Below the pieces are notes generated by a model, which ran no database searches, was not told the origin of the DNA, and was given only the letters and a program-made list of their open reading frames with translations. 64,000 nt of DNA from Brachyhypopomus gauderio (taxonomy: Eukaryota; Chordata; Actinopteri; Gymnotiformes; Hypopomidae), in assembly GCF_052324685.1 (NCBI RefSeq), contig NC_135212.1, forward strand, positions 49,751,898 to 49,815,897. The letters are read 5' to 3'. Positions 1-8,495 of this stretch are shown in pieces. Position numbers and translations under genes: made by a program. Within the stretch, counting starts at the first letter, position 1, and every line of letters begins with the position of its first letter.

Positions 1-17
1 CTCTCGGCCACCTCATT
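1..17 (-). tRNA. tRNA-Ser(GCT) copy, 5' end only (cut by window edge)
   Basis: Only nucleotides 1-17 of the tRNA (acceptor 5' strand and start of the D arm) lie inside the window. The acceptor starts AAUGAGG instead of GACGAGG, so this is probably a class 12 copy with an A1:C72 mismatch. Confidence 0.8.
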
Positions 18-149
18 GTTTGTGGTGGTGTGTCGATTGCGATTTCAAAGATGCAAACACTTTCACAGCACAAAAGGAGGCTTATCTGACTTGTGGGTCC
101 TGCACTTATATCAGGAGACACGATTGTCAGAAATTAAAGAAAGCAACAC

Positions 150-231
150 CGACGAAGGTGGGATTCGAACCCACGCGTGCTATGCACAAGGGATTAGCAG
201 TCCATCGCCTTAACCTCTCGGCCACCTCGTC
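150..231 (-). pseudogene. tRNA-Ser(GCT) copy, class 8 (anticodon-stem mismatch)
   Basis: Full length with good A and B boxes. The 3' strand of the anticodon stem reads TCCCT instead of TCCAT, giving a U28:C42 mismatch. The loop CUGCUAA and anticodon GCU are kept, so it may still be transcribed. Confidence 0.75.
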
Positions 232-363
232 AATTACAGTTGTGTGTCGATTGCGATTTCAAAGATGCAAACACTTTCACAGCACAAAAGGAGGCTTATC
301 TGACTTGTGGGTCCTGCACTTACTTCAGGAGACACGATTGTCAGAAATTAAAGAAAACAACAC

Positions 364-445
364 CGACAAATGTGGTATTCAAACCCACGCAAGCAAAGCA
401 CAATGGATTAGCAGTCCATTGCCTTAACCTCTTGGCTACCTCGTC
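364..445 (-). pseudogene. tRNA-Ser(GCT) copy, class 5 (T-arm decay)
   Basis: The T arm has C56U and A61, so the invariant G53:C61 pair is lost, and 7:66 is mismatched. The D arm carries A9 and A13 but still fits the A-box consensus. This copy has extra changes in the variable arm and A26, making it the most decayed class 5 member together with 15556-15637. Confidence 0.8.
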
Positions 446-577
446 GCTTGCGGTTTTGTGTCGATTGTGATTTCAAAGATGCAAACACTTTCACAGCACA
501 AAAGCAGCCGTATCTGACTTGTGGGTCCTGCACTTACACCAGGAGACACGATTGTCAGAAATTAAAAAAAGCAACAC

Positions 578-659
578 CGACGAAGGTGGGATTCGAACAC
601 ACGCGTGCTATGCACAATGGATAAGCAGTCCATCGCCTTAACCTCTCGGCCACCTCGTC
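578..659 (-). pseudogene. tRNA-Ser(GCT) copy, class 9 (U37, T-stem mismatch)
   Basis: The anticodon loop reads CUGCUUA: anticodon GCU is kept but position 37 is U instead of A. G52 is replaced by U opposite C62, breaking one T-stem pair. A T7 run follows the gene, so transcription could terminate properly. Confidence 0.75.
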
Positions 660-713
660 AATTACGGTTGTGTGTCGATTGCGATTTCAAAGATGCAAAC
701 ACTTTCACAACAC

Positions 714-717
714 AAAA
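714..717 (-). terminator. Backup TTTT about 75 nt downstream of the tRNA
   Basis: A TTTT run lies in nearly every spacer, about 75 nt after the upstream tRNA and about 55 nt before the next. For units without T6/T7 it is the first uninterrupted T4. It is lost near 38160 and lengthened to T6 at 56562-56567 and 60628-60633. Confidence 0.6.
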
Positions 718-777
718 GCAGGCTTGTCTGACTTGTGGGTCCTGCACTTACATCAGGAGACACGATTGTCAGAAATT

Positions 778-784
778 AAAAAAA
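778..784 (-). terminator. Canonical Pol III terminator, T7
   Basis: Seven consecutive T on the transcribed-like strand, starting 8 nt after G73 of the 792-873 gene. About 27 units have this T7 form and about 32 have a shifted T6 form. Confidence 0.85.
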
Positions 785-802
785 GCAACACCGACGAAGG
801 TG

Positions 803-813
803 GGATTCGAACC
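803..813 (-). promoter_or_regulatory. Pol III B box (reference copy)
   Basis: Nucleotides 61-71 of the gene read GGTTCGAATCC, a perfect eukaryotic B box. It lies 42 nt from the A box. Class 3 (C56A) and class 5 (C56U) copies destroy it. Confidence 0.9.
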
Positions 814-855
814 CACGCGTGCAAAGCACAATGGATTAGCAGTCCATCGCCTTAA

Positions 856-866
856 CCTCTCGGCCA
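856..866 (-). promoter_or_regulatory. Pol III A box (reference copy)
   Basis: Nucleotides 8-18 of the tRNA read TGGCCGAGAGG, a full match to the TRGYNNARNNG consensus for TFIIIC binding. It is intact in classes 1, 2, 3, 8, 10 and 11, and degenerate in class 4, where R15 and the GG of the D loop are changed. Confidence 0.9.
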
Positions 867-991
867 CCTCGTCAATTATGGTTGTGTGTCGATAGCAATT
901 TCAAAGAAGCAAGCACTTTCACAGCACAAAAGAAGGCCTTTCTGACTTGTGGGTCCTGTAGTTACAGCAGGAGACACGATTGTCAGAAATT

Positions 992-998
992 AAAGAAA
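992..998 (-). terminator. Interrupted terminator TTTCTTT (typical of class 1)
   Basis: At the place where other units have T7, a single C splits the run into two T3 tracts. Interrupted T tracts are known as inefficient Pol III stops. This is the majority state of the array (about four fifths of units by eye). Confidence 0.55.
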
Positions 999-1005
999 GC
1001 AACAC

Positions 1006-1087
1006 CGACGAAGGTGGGATTCGAACCCACGCGTGCTATGCACAATGGATTAGCAGTCCATCGCCTTAACCTCTCGGCCACCTCGTC
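1006..1087 (-). tRNA. tRNA-Ser(GCT), class 1, intact (AUA variable loop)
   Basis: Same fold as the 792-873 gene, but with variable arm GUGC-AUA-GCAC. All stems and both boxes are intact. The downstream stop is TTTCTTT (992-998), not a T run, so termination is expected to be weak. The 5' flank carries an exact ATGCAAAT octamer at 1121-1128. This is the most frequent class. Confidence 0.9.
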
Positions 1088-1120
1088 AATTACAGTTGTG
1101 TGTCGATTGCGATTTCAAAG

Positions 1121-1128
1121 ATGCAAAT
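1121..1128 (+). promoter_or_regulatory. Octamer-like ATGCAAAT in the 5' flank
   Basis: The exact POU-domain octamer lies 34-41 bp upstream of the 5' end of the 1006-1087 tRNA. Most units have ATGCAAAC or AAGCAAAC here. Function is unproven; it may be a chance one-base variant. Confidence 0.3.
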
Positions 1129-1219
1129 ACTTTCACAGCACAAAAGGAGGCTTATCTGACTTGTGGGTCCTGCACTTATATCAGGAGACACGATTGTCAG
1201 AAATTAAAGAAAGCAACAC

Positions 1220-1301
1220 CGACGAAGGTGGGATTCGAACCCACAAGTGCTATGCATAATGGATTAGCAGTCCATCGCCTTACCCTCTCGGCCACCTTGT
1301 C
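1220..1301 (-). pseudogene. tRNA-Ser(GCT) copy, class 6 (acceptor and D-loop changes)
   Basis: The acceptor 5' strand is GACAAGG, giving an A4:C69 mismatch. A D-loop U is replaced by G, and the variable-arm base is changed. The B box is intact. Confidence 0.75.
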
Positions 1302-1433
1302 GTTTGTGGTTGTGTGTCGATTGCGATTTCAAAGATGCAAACACTTTCACAGCACAAAAGAAGGCTTATCTGACTTGTGGGTCCTGCACTTACACCAGGA
1401 GACACGATTGTCAGAAATTAAAGAAAGCAACAC

Positions 1434-1515
1434 CGACGAAGGTGGGATTCGAACCCACGCGTGCTATGCACAATGGATTAGCAGTCCATCGCCTTAACCT
1501 CTCGGCCACCTCGTC
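1434..1515 (-). tRNA. tRNA-Ser(GCT), class 1, intact
   Basis: No deviation from the class 1 consensus. Its 5' flank begins GTGTGTGG on the plus strand instead of GTTTGTGG, a spacer variant that recurs in front of class 4 neighbours. Confidence 0.88.
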
Positions 1516-1647
1516 GTGTGTGGTTGTGTGTCGATAGCAATTTCAAAGAAGCAAACACTTTCACAGCACAAAAGAAGGCTTTTCTGACTTGTGGGTCCTG
1601 TAGTTACAGCAGGAGACACGATTGTCAGAAATTAAAGAAAGCAACAC

Positions 1648-1729
1648 CGACGAAGGTGGGATTCGAACACACACGTGCTATGCATAATGGATTAGCAGTC
1701 CATCGCCTTAATCTATCGGCCACCTTGTC
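1648..1729 (-). pseudogene. tRNA-Ser(GCT) copy, class 4 (A box degenerate)
   Basis: The D arm reads GGCCGATAGATTAAGG: R15 and the conserved GG of the D loop are lost, so the A box and D-loop/T-loop contact are broken. U52 breaks a T-stem pair and A4:C69 is mismatched. Unlikely to make a functional tRNA. Confidence 0.85.
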
Positions 1730-1861
1730 GTTTGTGCTTGTGTGTCGATTGCGATTTCAAAGATGCAAACACTTTCACAGCACAAAAGCAGCCGTATATG
1801 ACTTGTGGGTCCTGCACTTACAACAGGAGACACGATTGTCAGAAATTAAAGAAAGCAACAC

Positions 1862-1943
1862 CGACAAAGGTGGGATTCTAACCCACGCGTGCTATGCACA
1901 ATGGATTAGCAGTCCATCCCCTTAACCTCTCGGCCACCTCGTC
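1862..1943 (-). pseudogene. tRNA-Ser(GCT) copy, class 3 (C56A, G10:G25)
   Basis: The T loop reads UUAGAAU, so invariant C56 (which pairs with G19) and the B box core are lost. A G10:G25 mismatch is also present, and U69 makes a wobble with G4. Confidence 0.82.
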
Positions 1944-2075
1944 GTTTGTGGTTGTGTGTCGATTGCGATTTCAAAGATGCAAACACTTTCACAGCACAAA
2001 AGGAGGCTTATCTGACTTGTGGGTCCTGCACTTATATCAGGAGACACGATTGTCAGAAATTAAAGAAAGCAACAC

Positions 2076-2157
2076 CGACGAAGGTGGGATTCGAACCCAC
2101 GCGTGCTATGCACAATGGATTAGCAGTCCATCGCCTTAACCTCTCGGCCACCTCGTC
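2076..2157 (-). tRNA. tRNA-Ser(GCT), class 1, intact
   Basis: Consensus class 1 gene followed by TTTCTTT. The 5' flank carries the AATTACAG spacer start. Confidence 0.88.
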
Positions 2158-2289
2158 AATTACAGTTGTGTGTCGATTGCGATTTCAAAGATGCAAACAC
2201 TTTCACAGCACAAAAGCAGCCGTATATGACTTGTGGGTACTGCACTTACAACAGGAGACACGATTGTCAGAAATTAAGGAAAGCAACAC

Positions 2290-2371
2290 CGACGAAGGTG
2301 GGATTCGAACCCACGCGTGCTATGCACAATGGATTAGCAGTTCATCGCCTTAACCTCTCGGCCACCTCGTC
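2290..2371 (-). pseudogene. tRNA-Ser(GCT) copy, class 14 (A30:C40)
   Basis: The anticodon stem 5' strand reads AUGAA, giving an A30:C40 mismatch next to the loop. Everything else is class 1. The downstream tract is TTTCCTT, weaker still. Recurs at 17482-17563. Confidence 0.7.
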
Positions 2372-2503
2372 AATTACAGTTGTGTGTCGATTGCGATTTC
2401 AAAGATGCAAACACTTTCACAGCACAAAAGGAGGCTTATCTGACTTGTGGGTCCTGCACTTACTTCAGGAGACACGATTGTCAGAAATTAAAGAAAACAA
2501 CAC

Positions 2504-2585
2504 CGACGAATGTGGTATTCAAACCCACGCGTGCAAAGCACAATGGATTAGCAGTCCATCGCCTTAACCTCTTGGCTACCTCGTC
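2504..2585 (-). pseudogene. tRNA-Ser(GCT) copy, class 5 (T-arm decay)
   Basis: Typical class 5: G53:A61 mismatch, C56U, A66 opposite G7. The variable loop is UUU, as in class 2, so the class probably descends from a class 2-like copy. Confidence 0.82.
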
Positions 2586-2717
2586 GCTTGTGGTTTTGTG
2601 TCGATTGCGATTTCAAAGATGCAAACACTTTCACAGCACAAAAGCAGCCGTATCTGACTTGTGGGTACTGCACTTACACCAGGAGACACGATTGTCAGAA
2701 ATTAAAGAAAGCAACAC

Positions 2718-2799
2718 CGACGAAGGTGGGATTCGAACCCACGCGTGCTATGCATAATGGATTAGCAGTCCATCTCCTTAACCTCTCGGCCACCTCGTC
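2718..2799 (-). pseudogene. tRNA-Ser(GCT) copy, class 7 (G10:A25)
   Basis: C25 is replaced by A, breaking the top D-stem pair; the variable arm ends AUGC rather than GUGC. Both boxes are intact, so transcription is possible. Confidence 0.65.
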
Positions 2800-2931
2800 A
2801 ATTACGGTTGTGTGTCGATTGCGATTTCAAAGATGCAAATACTTTCACAGCACAAAAGGAGGCTTATCTGACTTGTGGGTCCTGCACTTATATCAGGAGA
2901 CACGATTGTCAGAAATTAAAGAAAGCAACAC

Positions 2932-3013
2932 CGACGAAGGTGGGATTCGAACCCACAAGTGCTATGCATAATGGATTAGCAGTCCATCGCCTTACCCTCT
3001 CGGCCACCTTGTC
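2932..3013 (-). pseudogene. tRNA-Ser(GCT) copy, class 6
   Basis: Same lesions as 1220-1301, exactly eight units away; part of the 8-unit duplication 1070-2240 / 2782-3952. Confidence 0.75.
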
Positions 3014-3145
3014 GTTTGTGGTTGTGTGTCGATTGCGATTTCAAAGATGCAAACACTTTCACAGCACAAAAGAAGGCTTATCTGACTTGTGGGTCCTGCA
3101 CTTACACCAGGAGACACGATTGTCAGAAATTAAAGAAAGCAACAC

Positions 3146-3227
3146 CGACGAAGGTGGGATTCGAACCCACGCGTGCTATGCACAATGGATTAGCAGTCCA
3201 TCGCCTTAACCTCTCGGCCACCTCGTC
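3146..3227 (-). tRNA. tRNA-Ser(GCT), class 1, intact
   Basis: Eight-unit duplicate of 1434-1515, including the GTGTGTGG flank variant. Confidence 0.88.
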
Positions 3228-3359
3228 GTGTGTGGTTGTGTGTCGATAGCAATTTCAAAGAAGCAAACACTTTCACAGCACAAAAGAAGGCTTTTCTGAC
3301 TTGTGGGTCCTGTAGTTACAGCAGGAGACACGATTGTCAGAAATTAAAGAAAGCAACAC

Positions 3360-3441
3360 CGACGAAGGTGGGATTCGAACACACACGTGCTATGCATAAT
3401 GGATTAGCAGTCCATCGCCTTAATCTATCGGCCACCTTGTC
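3360..3441 (-). pseudogene. tRNA-Ser(GCT) copy, class 4
   Basis: Eight-unit duplicate of 1648-1729 with the same A-box and T-stem lesions. Confidence 0.83.
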
Positions 3442-3573
3442 GTTTGTGCTTGTGTGTCGATTGCGATTTCAAAGATGCAAACACTTTCACAGCACAAAAG
3501 CAGCCGTATATGACTTGTGGGTCCTGCACTTACAACAGGAGACACGATTGTCAGAAATTAAAGAAAGCAACAC

Positions 3574-3655
3574 CGACAAAGGTGGGATTCTAACCCACGC
3601 GTGCTATGCACAATGGATTAGCAGTCCATCCCCTTAACCTCTCGGCCACCTCGTC
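3574..3655 (-). pseudogene. tRNA-Ser(GCT) copy, class 3
   Basis: Eight-unit duplicate of 1862-1943: C56A, G10:G25 and G4:U69. Confidence 0.82.
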
Positions 3656-3787
3656 GTTTGTGGTTGTGTGTCGATTGCGATTTCAAAGATGCAAACACTT
3701 TCACAGCACAAAAGGAGGCTTATCTGACTTGTGGGTCCTGCACTTATATCAGGAGACACGATTGTCAGAAATTAAAGAAAGCAACAC

Positions 3788-3869
3788 CGACGAAGGTGGG
3801 ATTCGAACCCACGCGTGCTATGCACAATGGATTAGCAGTCCATCGCCTTAACCTCTCGGCCACCTCGTC
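3788..3869 (-). tRNA. tRNA-Ser(GCT), class 1, intact
   Basis: Eight-unit duplicate of 2076-2157; consensus sequence. Confidence 0.88.
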
Positions 3870-4001
3870 AATTACAGTTGTGTGTCGATTGCGATTTCAA
3901 AGATGCAAACACTTTCACAGCACAAAAGCAGCCGTATATGACTTGTGGGTACTGCACTTACACCAGGAGACACGATTGTCAGAAATTAAAGAAAGCAACA
4001 C

Positions 4002-4083
4002 CGACGAAGGTGGGATTCGAACCCACGCGTGCTATGCATAATGGATTAGCAGTCCATCTCCTTAACCTCTCGGCCACCTCGTC
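4002..4083 (-). pseudogene. tRNA-Ser(GCT) copy, class 7 (G10:A25)
   Basis: Same D-stem lesion as 2718-2799. The 5' flank starts AATCACGG, a spacer variant found next to the class 10-11 pair. Confidence 0.65.
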
Positions 4084-4215
4084 AATCACGGTTGTGTGTC
4101 GATTGCAATTTCAAAGATGCAAAGACTTTCACAGCACAAAAGGAGGCTTGTCTGACTTGTGGGTCCTGCACTTACATCAGGAGACACGATTGTCAGAAAT
4201 TTAAAAAAGCAACAC

Positions 4216-4297
4216 CGACGAAGGTGGGATTCGAACCCACGCGATCTATGCAAAATGGATAAGCAGTCCATCACCTTAACCTCTAGGCCACCTCGTC
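4216..4297 (-). tRNA. Variant tRNA-Ser(GCT), class 10 (U13, U37) with T6 terminator
   Basis: This is a distinct subtype: U13 (GGCCUAGAGG), a G10:U25 wobble, a shortened variable stem and U37 in the loop CUGCUUA. Both boxes are intact and a T6 stop follows, so it looks transcribable. U37 would remove the A that carries t6A in tRNAs reading ANN codons. This copy also has GATC in place of GTGC near the variable arm, unlike later class 10 copies. Confidence 0.65.
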
Positions 4298-4429
4298 GTT
4301 TGTGGTTGTGTGTCGATAGCAATTTCAAAGAAGCAAACACTTTCACAGCACAAAAGAAGGCTTTTTTGACTTGTGGGTCCTGCACTTACATCAGGAGACA
4401 CGATTGTCAGAAATTTAAAAAAGCAACAC

Positions 4430-4511
4430 CGACGAAGGTGGGATTCGAACCCACGCGTGCTATGCAAAATTGATTAGCAGTCCATCACCTTAACCTCTAG
4501 GCCACCTCGTC
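4430..4511 (-). pseudogene. tRNA-Ser(GCT) copy, class 11 (U13 subtype, G29:A41)
   Basis: Shares U13, G10:U25 and the T6 stop with its class 10 neighbour but has A37 and an A41 that breaks the middle of the anticodon stem. Classes 10 and 11 usually sit side by side and are amplified together. Confidence 0.72.
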
Positions 4512-4643
4512 GTTTGTGGTTGTTTGTCGATTGCGATTTCAAAGATGCAAACACTTTCACAGCACAAAAGAAGGCTTATCTGACTTGTGGGTCCTGCACT
4601 TACACCAGGAGACACGATTGTCAGAAATTAAAGAAAGCAACAC

Positions 4644-4725
4644 CGACGAAGGTGGGATTCTAACCCACGCGTGCTATGCACAATGGATTAGCAGTCCATC
4701 GCCTTAACCTCTCGGCCACCTCGTC
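4644..4725 (-). pseudogene. tRNA-Ser(GCT) copy, class 3 (C56A only)
   Basis: Only the B box/T loop is damaged; all stems are as in class 1. It starts the 6-unit block. Confidence 0.8.
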
Positions 4726-4857
4726 AATTACGGTTGTGTGTCGATTGCGATTTCAAAGATGCAAATACTTTCACAGCACAAAAGGAGGCGTATCTGACTT
4801 GTGGGTCCTGCACTTATATCAGGAGACACGATGGTCAGAAATTAAAGAAAGCAACAC

Positions 4858-4939
4858 CGACGAAGGTGGGATTCGAACCCACGCGTGCTATGCACTATGG
4901 ATTAGCAGTCCATCGCCTTAACCTCTCGGCCACCTCGTC
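4858..4939 (-). tRNA. tRNA-Ser(GCT), class 1, variable-arm variant
   Basis: Intact except that the base before the variable stem is A instead of U (plus-strand GCACTATGG). This marker labels copies 4858, 6142, 9351, 10635 and 20050 and shows they share a recent origin. Confidence 0.87.
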
Positions 4940-5071
4940 GTTTGTGGTTGTGTGTCGATAGCAATTTCAAAGAAGCAAACACTTTCACAGCACAAAAGAA
5001 GGCTTTTCTGACTTGTGGGTCCTGTAGTTACAGCAGGAGACACGATTGTCAGAAATTAAAGAAAGCAACAC

Positions 5072-5153
5072 CGACGGAGGTGGGATTCGAACACACACGT
5101 GCTATGCATAATGGATTAGCAGTCCATCGCCTTAATCTATCGGCCACCTTGTC
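5072..5153 (-). pseudogene. tRNA-Ser(GCT) copy, class 4 with A5:C68
   Basis: Class 4 lesions plus C68 opposite A5 in the acceptor, a sub-lineage marker shared by many later class 4 copies. Confidence 0.83.
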
Positions 5154-5285
5154 GTTTGTGCTTGTGTGTCGATTGCGATTTCAAAGATGCAAACACTTTC
5201 ACAGCACAAAAGCAGCCGTATATGACTTGTGGGTCCTGCACTTACAACAGGAGACACGATTGTCAGAAATTAAAGAAAGCAACAC

Positions 5286-5367
5286 CGACGAAGGTGGGAT
5301 TCGAACCCACGCATGCTATGCACAATGGATTAGCAGTCCATCGCCTTAACCTCTCGGCCACCTCATT
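5286..5367 (-). pseudogene. tRNA-Ser(GCT) copy, class 12 (A1:C72)
   Basis: The 5' strand starts AAUGAGG, so the terminal pair is A1:C72 and 3:70 is a U:G wobble. This end is critical for RNase P and SerRS, so function is doubtful. The neighbouring spacer has GTGGTGG instead of GTGGTTG. Confidence 0.7.
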
Positions 5368-7853
5368 GTTTGTGGTGGTGTGTCGATTGCGATTTCAAAG
5401 ATGCAAACACTTTCACAGCACAAAAGGAGGCTTATCTGACTTGTGGGTCCTGCTCTTATATCAGGAGACACGATTGTCAGAAATTAAAGAAAGCAACACC
5501 GACGAAGGTGGGATTCGAACCCACGCGTGCTATGCACAAGGGATTAGCAGTCCATCGCCTTAACCTCTCGGCCACCTCGTCAATTACAGTTGTGTGTCGA
5601 TTGCGATTTCAAAGATGCAAACACTTTCACAGCACAAAAGGAGGCTTATCTGACTTGTGGGTCCTGCACTTACTTCAGGAGACACGATTGTCAGAAATTA
5701 AAGAAAACAACACCGACAAATGTGGTATTCAAACCCACGCGTGCAAAGCACAATGGATTAGCAGTCCATCGCCTTAACCTCTTGGCTACCTCGTCGCTTG
5801 CGGTTTTGTGTCGATTGTGATTTCAAAGATGCAAACACTTTCACAGCACAAAAGCAGCCGTATCTGACTTGTGGGTCCTGCACTTACACCAGGAGACACG
5901 ATTGTCAGAAATTAAAGAAAGCAACACCGACGAAGGTGGGATTCTAACCCACGCGTGCTATGCACAATGGATTAGCAGTCCATCGCCTTAACCTCTCGGC
6001 CACCTCGTCAATTACGGTTGTGTGTCGATTGCGATTTCAAAGATGCAAATACTTTCACAGCACAAAAGGAGGCGTATCTGACTTGTGGGTCCTGCACTTA
6101 TATCAGGAGACACGATGGTCAGAAATTAAAGAAAGCAACACCGACGAAGGTGGGATTCGAACCCACGCGTGCTATGCACTATGGATTAGCAGTCCATCGC
6201 CTTAACCTCTCGGCCACCTCGTCGTTTGTGGTTGTGTGTCGATAGCAATTTCAAAGAAGCAAACACTTTCACAGCACAAAAGAAGGCTTTTCTGACTTGT
6301 GGGTCCTGTAGTTACAGCAGGAGACACGATTGTCAGAAATTAAAGAAAGCAACACCGACGGAGGTGGGATTCGAACACACACGTGCTATGCATAATGGAT
6401 TAGCAGTCCATCGCCTTAATCTATCGGCCACCTTGTCGTTTGTGCTTGTGTGTCGATTGCGATTTCAAAGATGCAAACACTTTCACAGCACAAAAGCAGC
6501 CGTATATGACTTGTGGGTCCTGCACTTACAACAGGAGACACGATTGTCAGAAATTAAAGAAAGCAACACCGACGAAGGTGGGATTCGAACCCACGCATGC
6601 TATGCACAATGGATTAGCAGTCCATCGCCTTAACCTCTCGGCCACCTCATTGTTTGTGGTGGTGTGTCGATTGCGATTTCAAAGATGCAAACACTTTCAC
6701 AGCACAAAAGGAGGCTTATCTGACTTGTGGGTCCTGCTCTTATATCAGGAGACACGATTGTCAGAAATTAAAGAAAGCAACACCGACGAAGGTGGGATTC
6801 GAACCCACACGTGCTATGCACAAGGGATTAGCAGTCCATCGCCTTAACCTCTCGGCCACCTCGTCAATTACAGTTGTGTGTCGATTGCGATTTCAAAGAT
6901 GCAAACACTTTCACAGCACAAAAGGAGGCTTATCTGACTTGTGGGTCCTGCACTTACTTCAGGAGACACGATTGTCAGAAATTAAAGAAAACAACACCGA
7001 CAAATGTGGTATTCAAACCCACGCGTGCAAAGCACAATGGATTAGCAGTCCATCGCCTTAACCTCTTGGCTACCTCGTCGCTTGCGGTTTTGTGTCGATT
7101 GTGATTTCAAAGATGCAAACACTTTCACAGCACAAAAGCAGCCGTATCTGACTTGTGGGTCCTGCACTTACACCAGGAGACACGATTGTCAGAAATTAAA
7201 AAAAGCAACACCGACTAAGGTGGGATTCGAACACACGCGTGCTATGCACAATGGATAAGCAGTCCATCGCCTTAACCTCTCGGCCACCTCGTCAATTACG
7301 GTTGTGTGTCGATTGCGATTTCAAAGAAGCAAGCACTTTCACAGCACAAAAGAAGGCCTTTCTGACTTGTGGGTCCTGTAGTTACAGCAGGAGACACGAT
7401 TGTCAGAAATTAAAGAAAGCAACACCGACGAAGGTGGGATTCGAACCCACGCGTGCAAAGCACAATGGATTAGCAGTCCATCGCCTTAACCTCTCGGCCA
7501 CCTCGTCAATTATGGTTGTGTGTCGATAGCAATTTCAAAGAAGCAAGCACTTTCACAGCACAAAAGAAGGCCTTTCTGACTTGTGGGTCCTGTAGTTACA
7601 GCAGGAGACACGATTGCCAGAAATTAAAGAAAGCAACACCGACGAAGGTGGGATTCGAACCCACGCGTGCTATGCACAATGGATTAGCAGTCCATCGCCT
7701 TAACCTCTCGGCCACCTCGTCAATTACGGTTGTGTGTCGATTGCGATTTCAAAGATGCAAATACTTTCACAGCACAAAAGGAGGCTTATCTGACTTGTGG
7801 GTCCTGCACTTATATCAGGAGACACGATTGTCAGAAATTAAAGAAAGCAACAC

Positions 7854-7935
7854 CGACGAAGGTGGGATTCGAACCCACGCGTGCTATGCACAATGGATTA
7901 GCAGTCCATTGCCTTAACCTCTCGGCCACCTCGTC
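7854..7935 (-). tRNA. tRNA-Ser(GCT), class 1 with A26
   Basis: Intact apart from G26 to A between the D and anticodon stems. Also at 12347, 21762 and 51506. Confidence 0.82.
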
Positions 7936-8067
7936 GTTTGTGGTTGTGTGTCGATAGCAATTTCAAAGAAGCAAACACTTTCACAGCACAAAAGCAGGCG
8001 TATATGACTTGTTGGTCCTGCACTTACAACAGGAGACACGATTGTCAGAAATTAAAGAAAGCAACAC

Positions 8068-8149
8068 AGACGAAGGTGGGATTCGAACCCACGCGTGCTA
8101 TGCACAATGGATTAGCAGTCCATCCCCTTAATCTCTTGGCCACCTCGTC
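8068..8149 (-). pseudogene. tRNA-Ser(GCT) copy, class 14 (discriminator U73)
   Basis: The discriminator is U instead of G; G73 is a known recognition element for eukaryotic SerRS. G10:G25 and D-loop changes are also present. Recurs at 12561 and 51720. Confidence 0.7.
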
Positions 8150-8495
8150 GTTTGTGGTTGTGTGTCGATTGCGATTTCAAAGATGCAAACACTTTCACAG
8201 CACAAAAGGAGGCTTATCTGACTTGTGGGTCCTGCACTTATATCAGGAGACACGATTGTCAGAAATTAAAGAAAGCAACACCGACGAAGGTGGGATTCGA
8301 ACCCACGCGTGCTATGCACAATGGATTAGCAGTCCATCGCCTTAACCTCTCGGCCACCTCGTCAATTACAGTTGTGTGTCGATTGCGATTTCAAAGATGC
8401 AAACACTTTCACAGCACAAAAGGAGGCTTATCTGACTTGTGGGTCCTGCACTTATATCAGGAGACACGATTGTCAGAAATTAAAGAAAACAACAC

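Larger units (their letters stand above)
792..873 (-). tRNA. tRNA-Ser(GCT), class 2, intact with T7 terminator (reference copy)
   Basis: This delivers serine to AGC and AGU codons in cytosolic translation. Reading the minus strand: acceptor GACGAGG pairs with CUUCGUC (one G6:U67 wobble), D stem GCC/GGC, anticodon stem AUGGA/UCCAT with loop CUGCUAA (anticodon at 838-840), long variable arm GUGC-UUU-GCAC, T arm GUGGG-UUCGAAU-CCCAC, discriminator G73. Length is 82 nt, normal for animal tRNA-Ser(GCT). No intron and no encoded CCA, as expected for a eukaryotic nuclear gene. A T7 stop begins 8 nt after the 3' end. I regard this structure plus terminator as the likely functional type of the array. 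Confidence 0.95.
1..5916. repeat. Long duplicated block, copy 1 (matches 15193-21108)
   Basis: Shift 15192 bp, which is 71 units minus two 1-bp deletions. Class string for genes from 150 to 4430: 8 5 9 2 1 6 1 4 3 1 14 5 7 6 1 4 3 1 7 10 11. The same 21 codes in the same order occur at 15342-19622. Within it, 1070-2240 recurs at 2782-3952 (8-unit shift). Confidence 0.9.
4580..7147. repeat. 6-unit higher-order repeat, two copies (1284 bp each)
   Basis: Copies 4580-5863 and 5864-7147 carry classes 3 1 4 12 8 5 twice. The same doubled form occurs at 9073-11640, but only a single copy is present at 19772-21055, so the block has gained or lost exactly six units. Confidence 0.88.

Noticed and set aside
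100-120. TATA-like motif (TATAAG on the minus strand) in many spacers
   Set aside because: It lies about 90 bp upstream of the next tRNA, away from the usual TFIIIB position, and is absent from many intact units (replaced by TGTAAG), so I do not call it a promoter.
150-231. tRNA-Leu or selenocysteine tRNA (both also have long variable arms)
   Set aside because: The anticodon is GCT in every class, the variable stem is the short serine type, and the acceptor is 7 bp, not the 9 bp of tRNA-Sec.
4216-4297. Class 10 as a tRNA with a different anticodon
   Set aside because: The change is at position 37, not 34-36; the five-pair anticodon stem fixes the loop as CUGCUUA with GCU in the anticodon place.
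4086-4385. Minus-strand open frames of 63-99 codons recurring next to class 10-11 units
   Set aside because: They run through the tRNA itself in the sense direction and exist only where the AAATTTAAAAAA spacer removes a stop; no independent coding signal.
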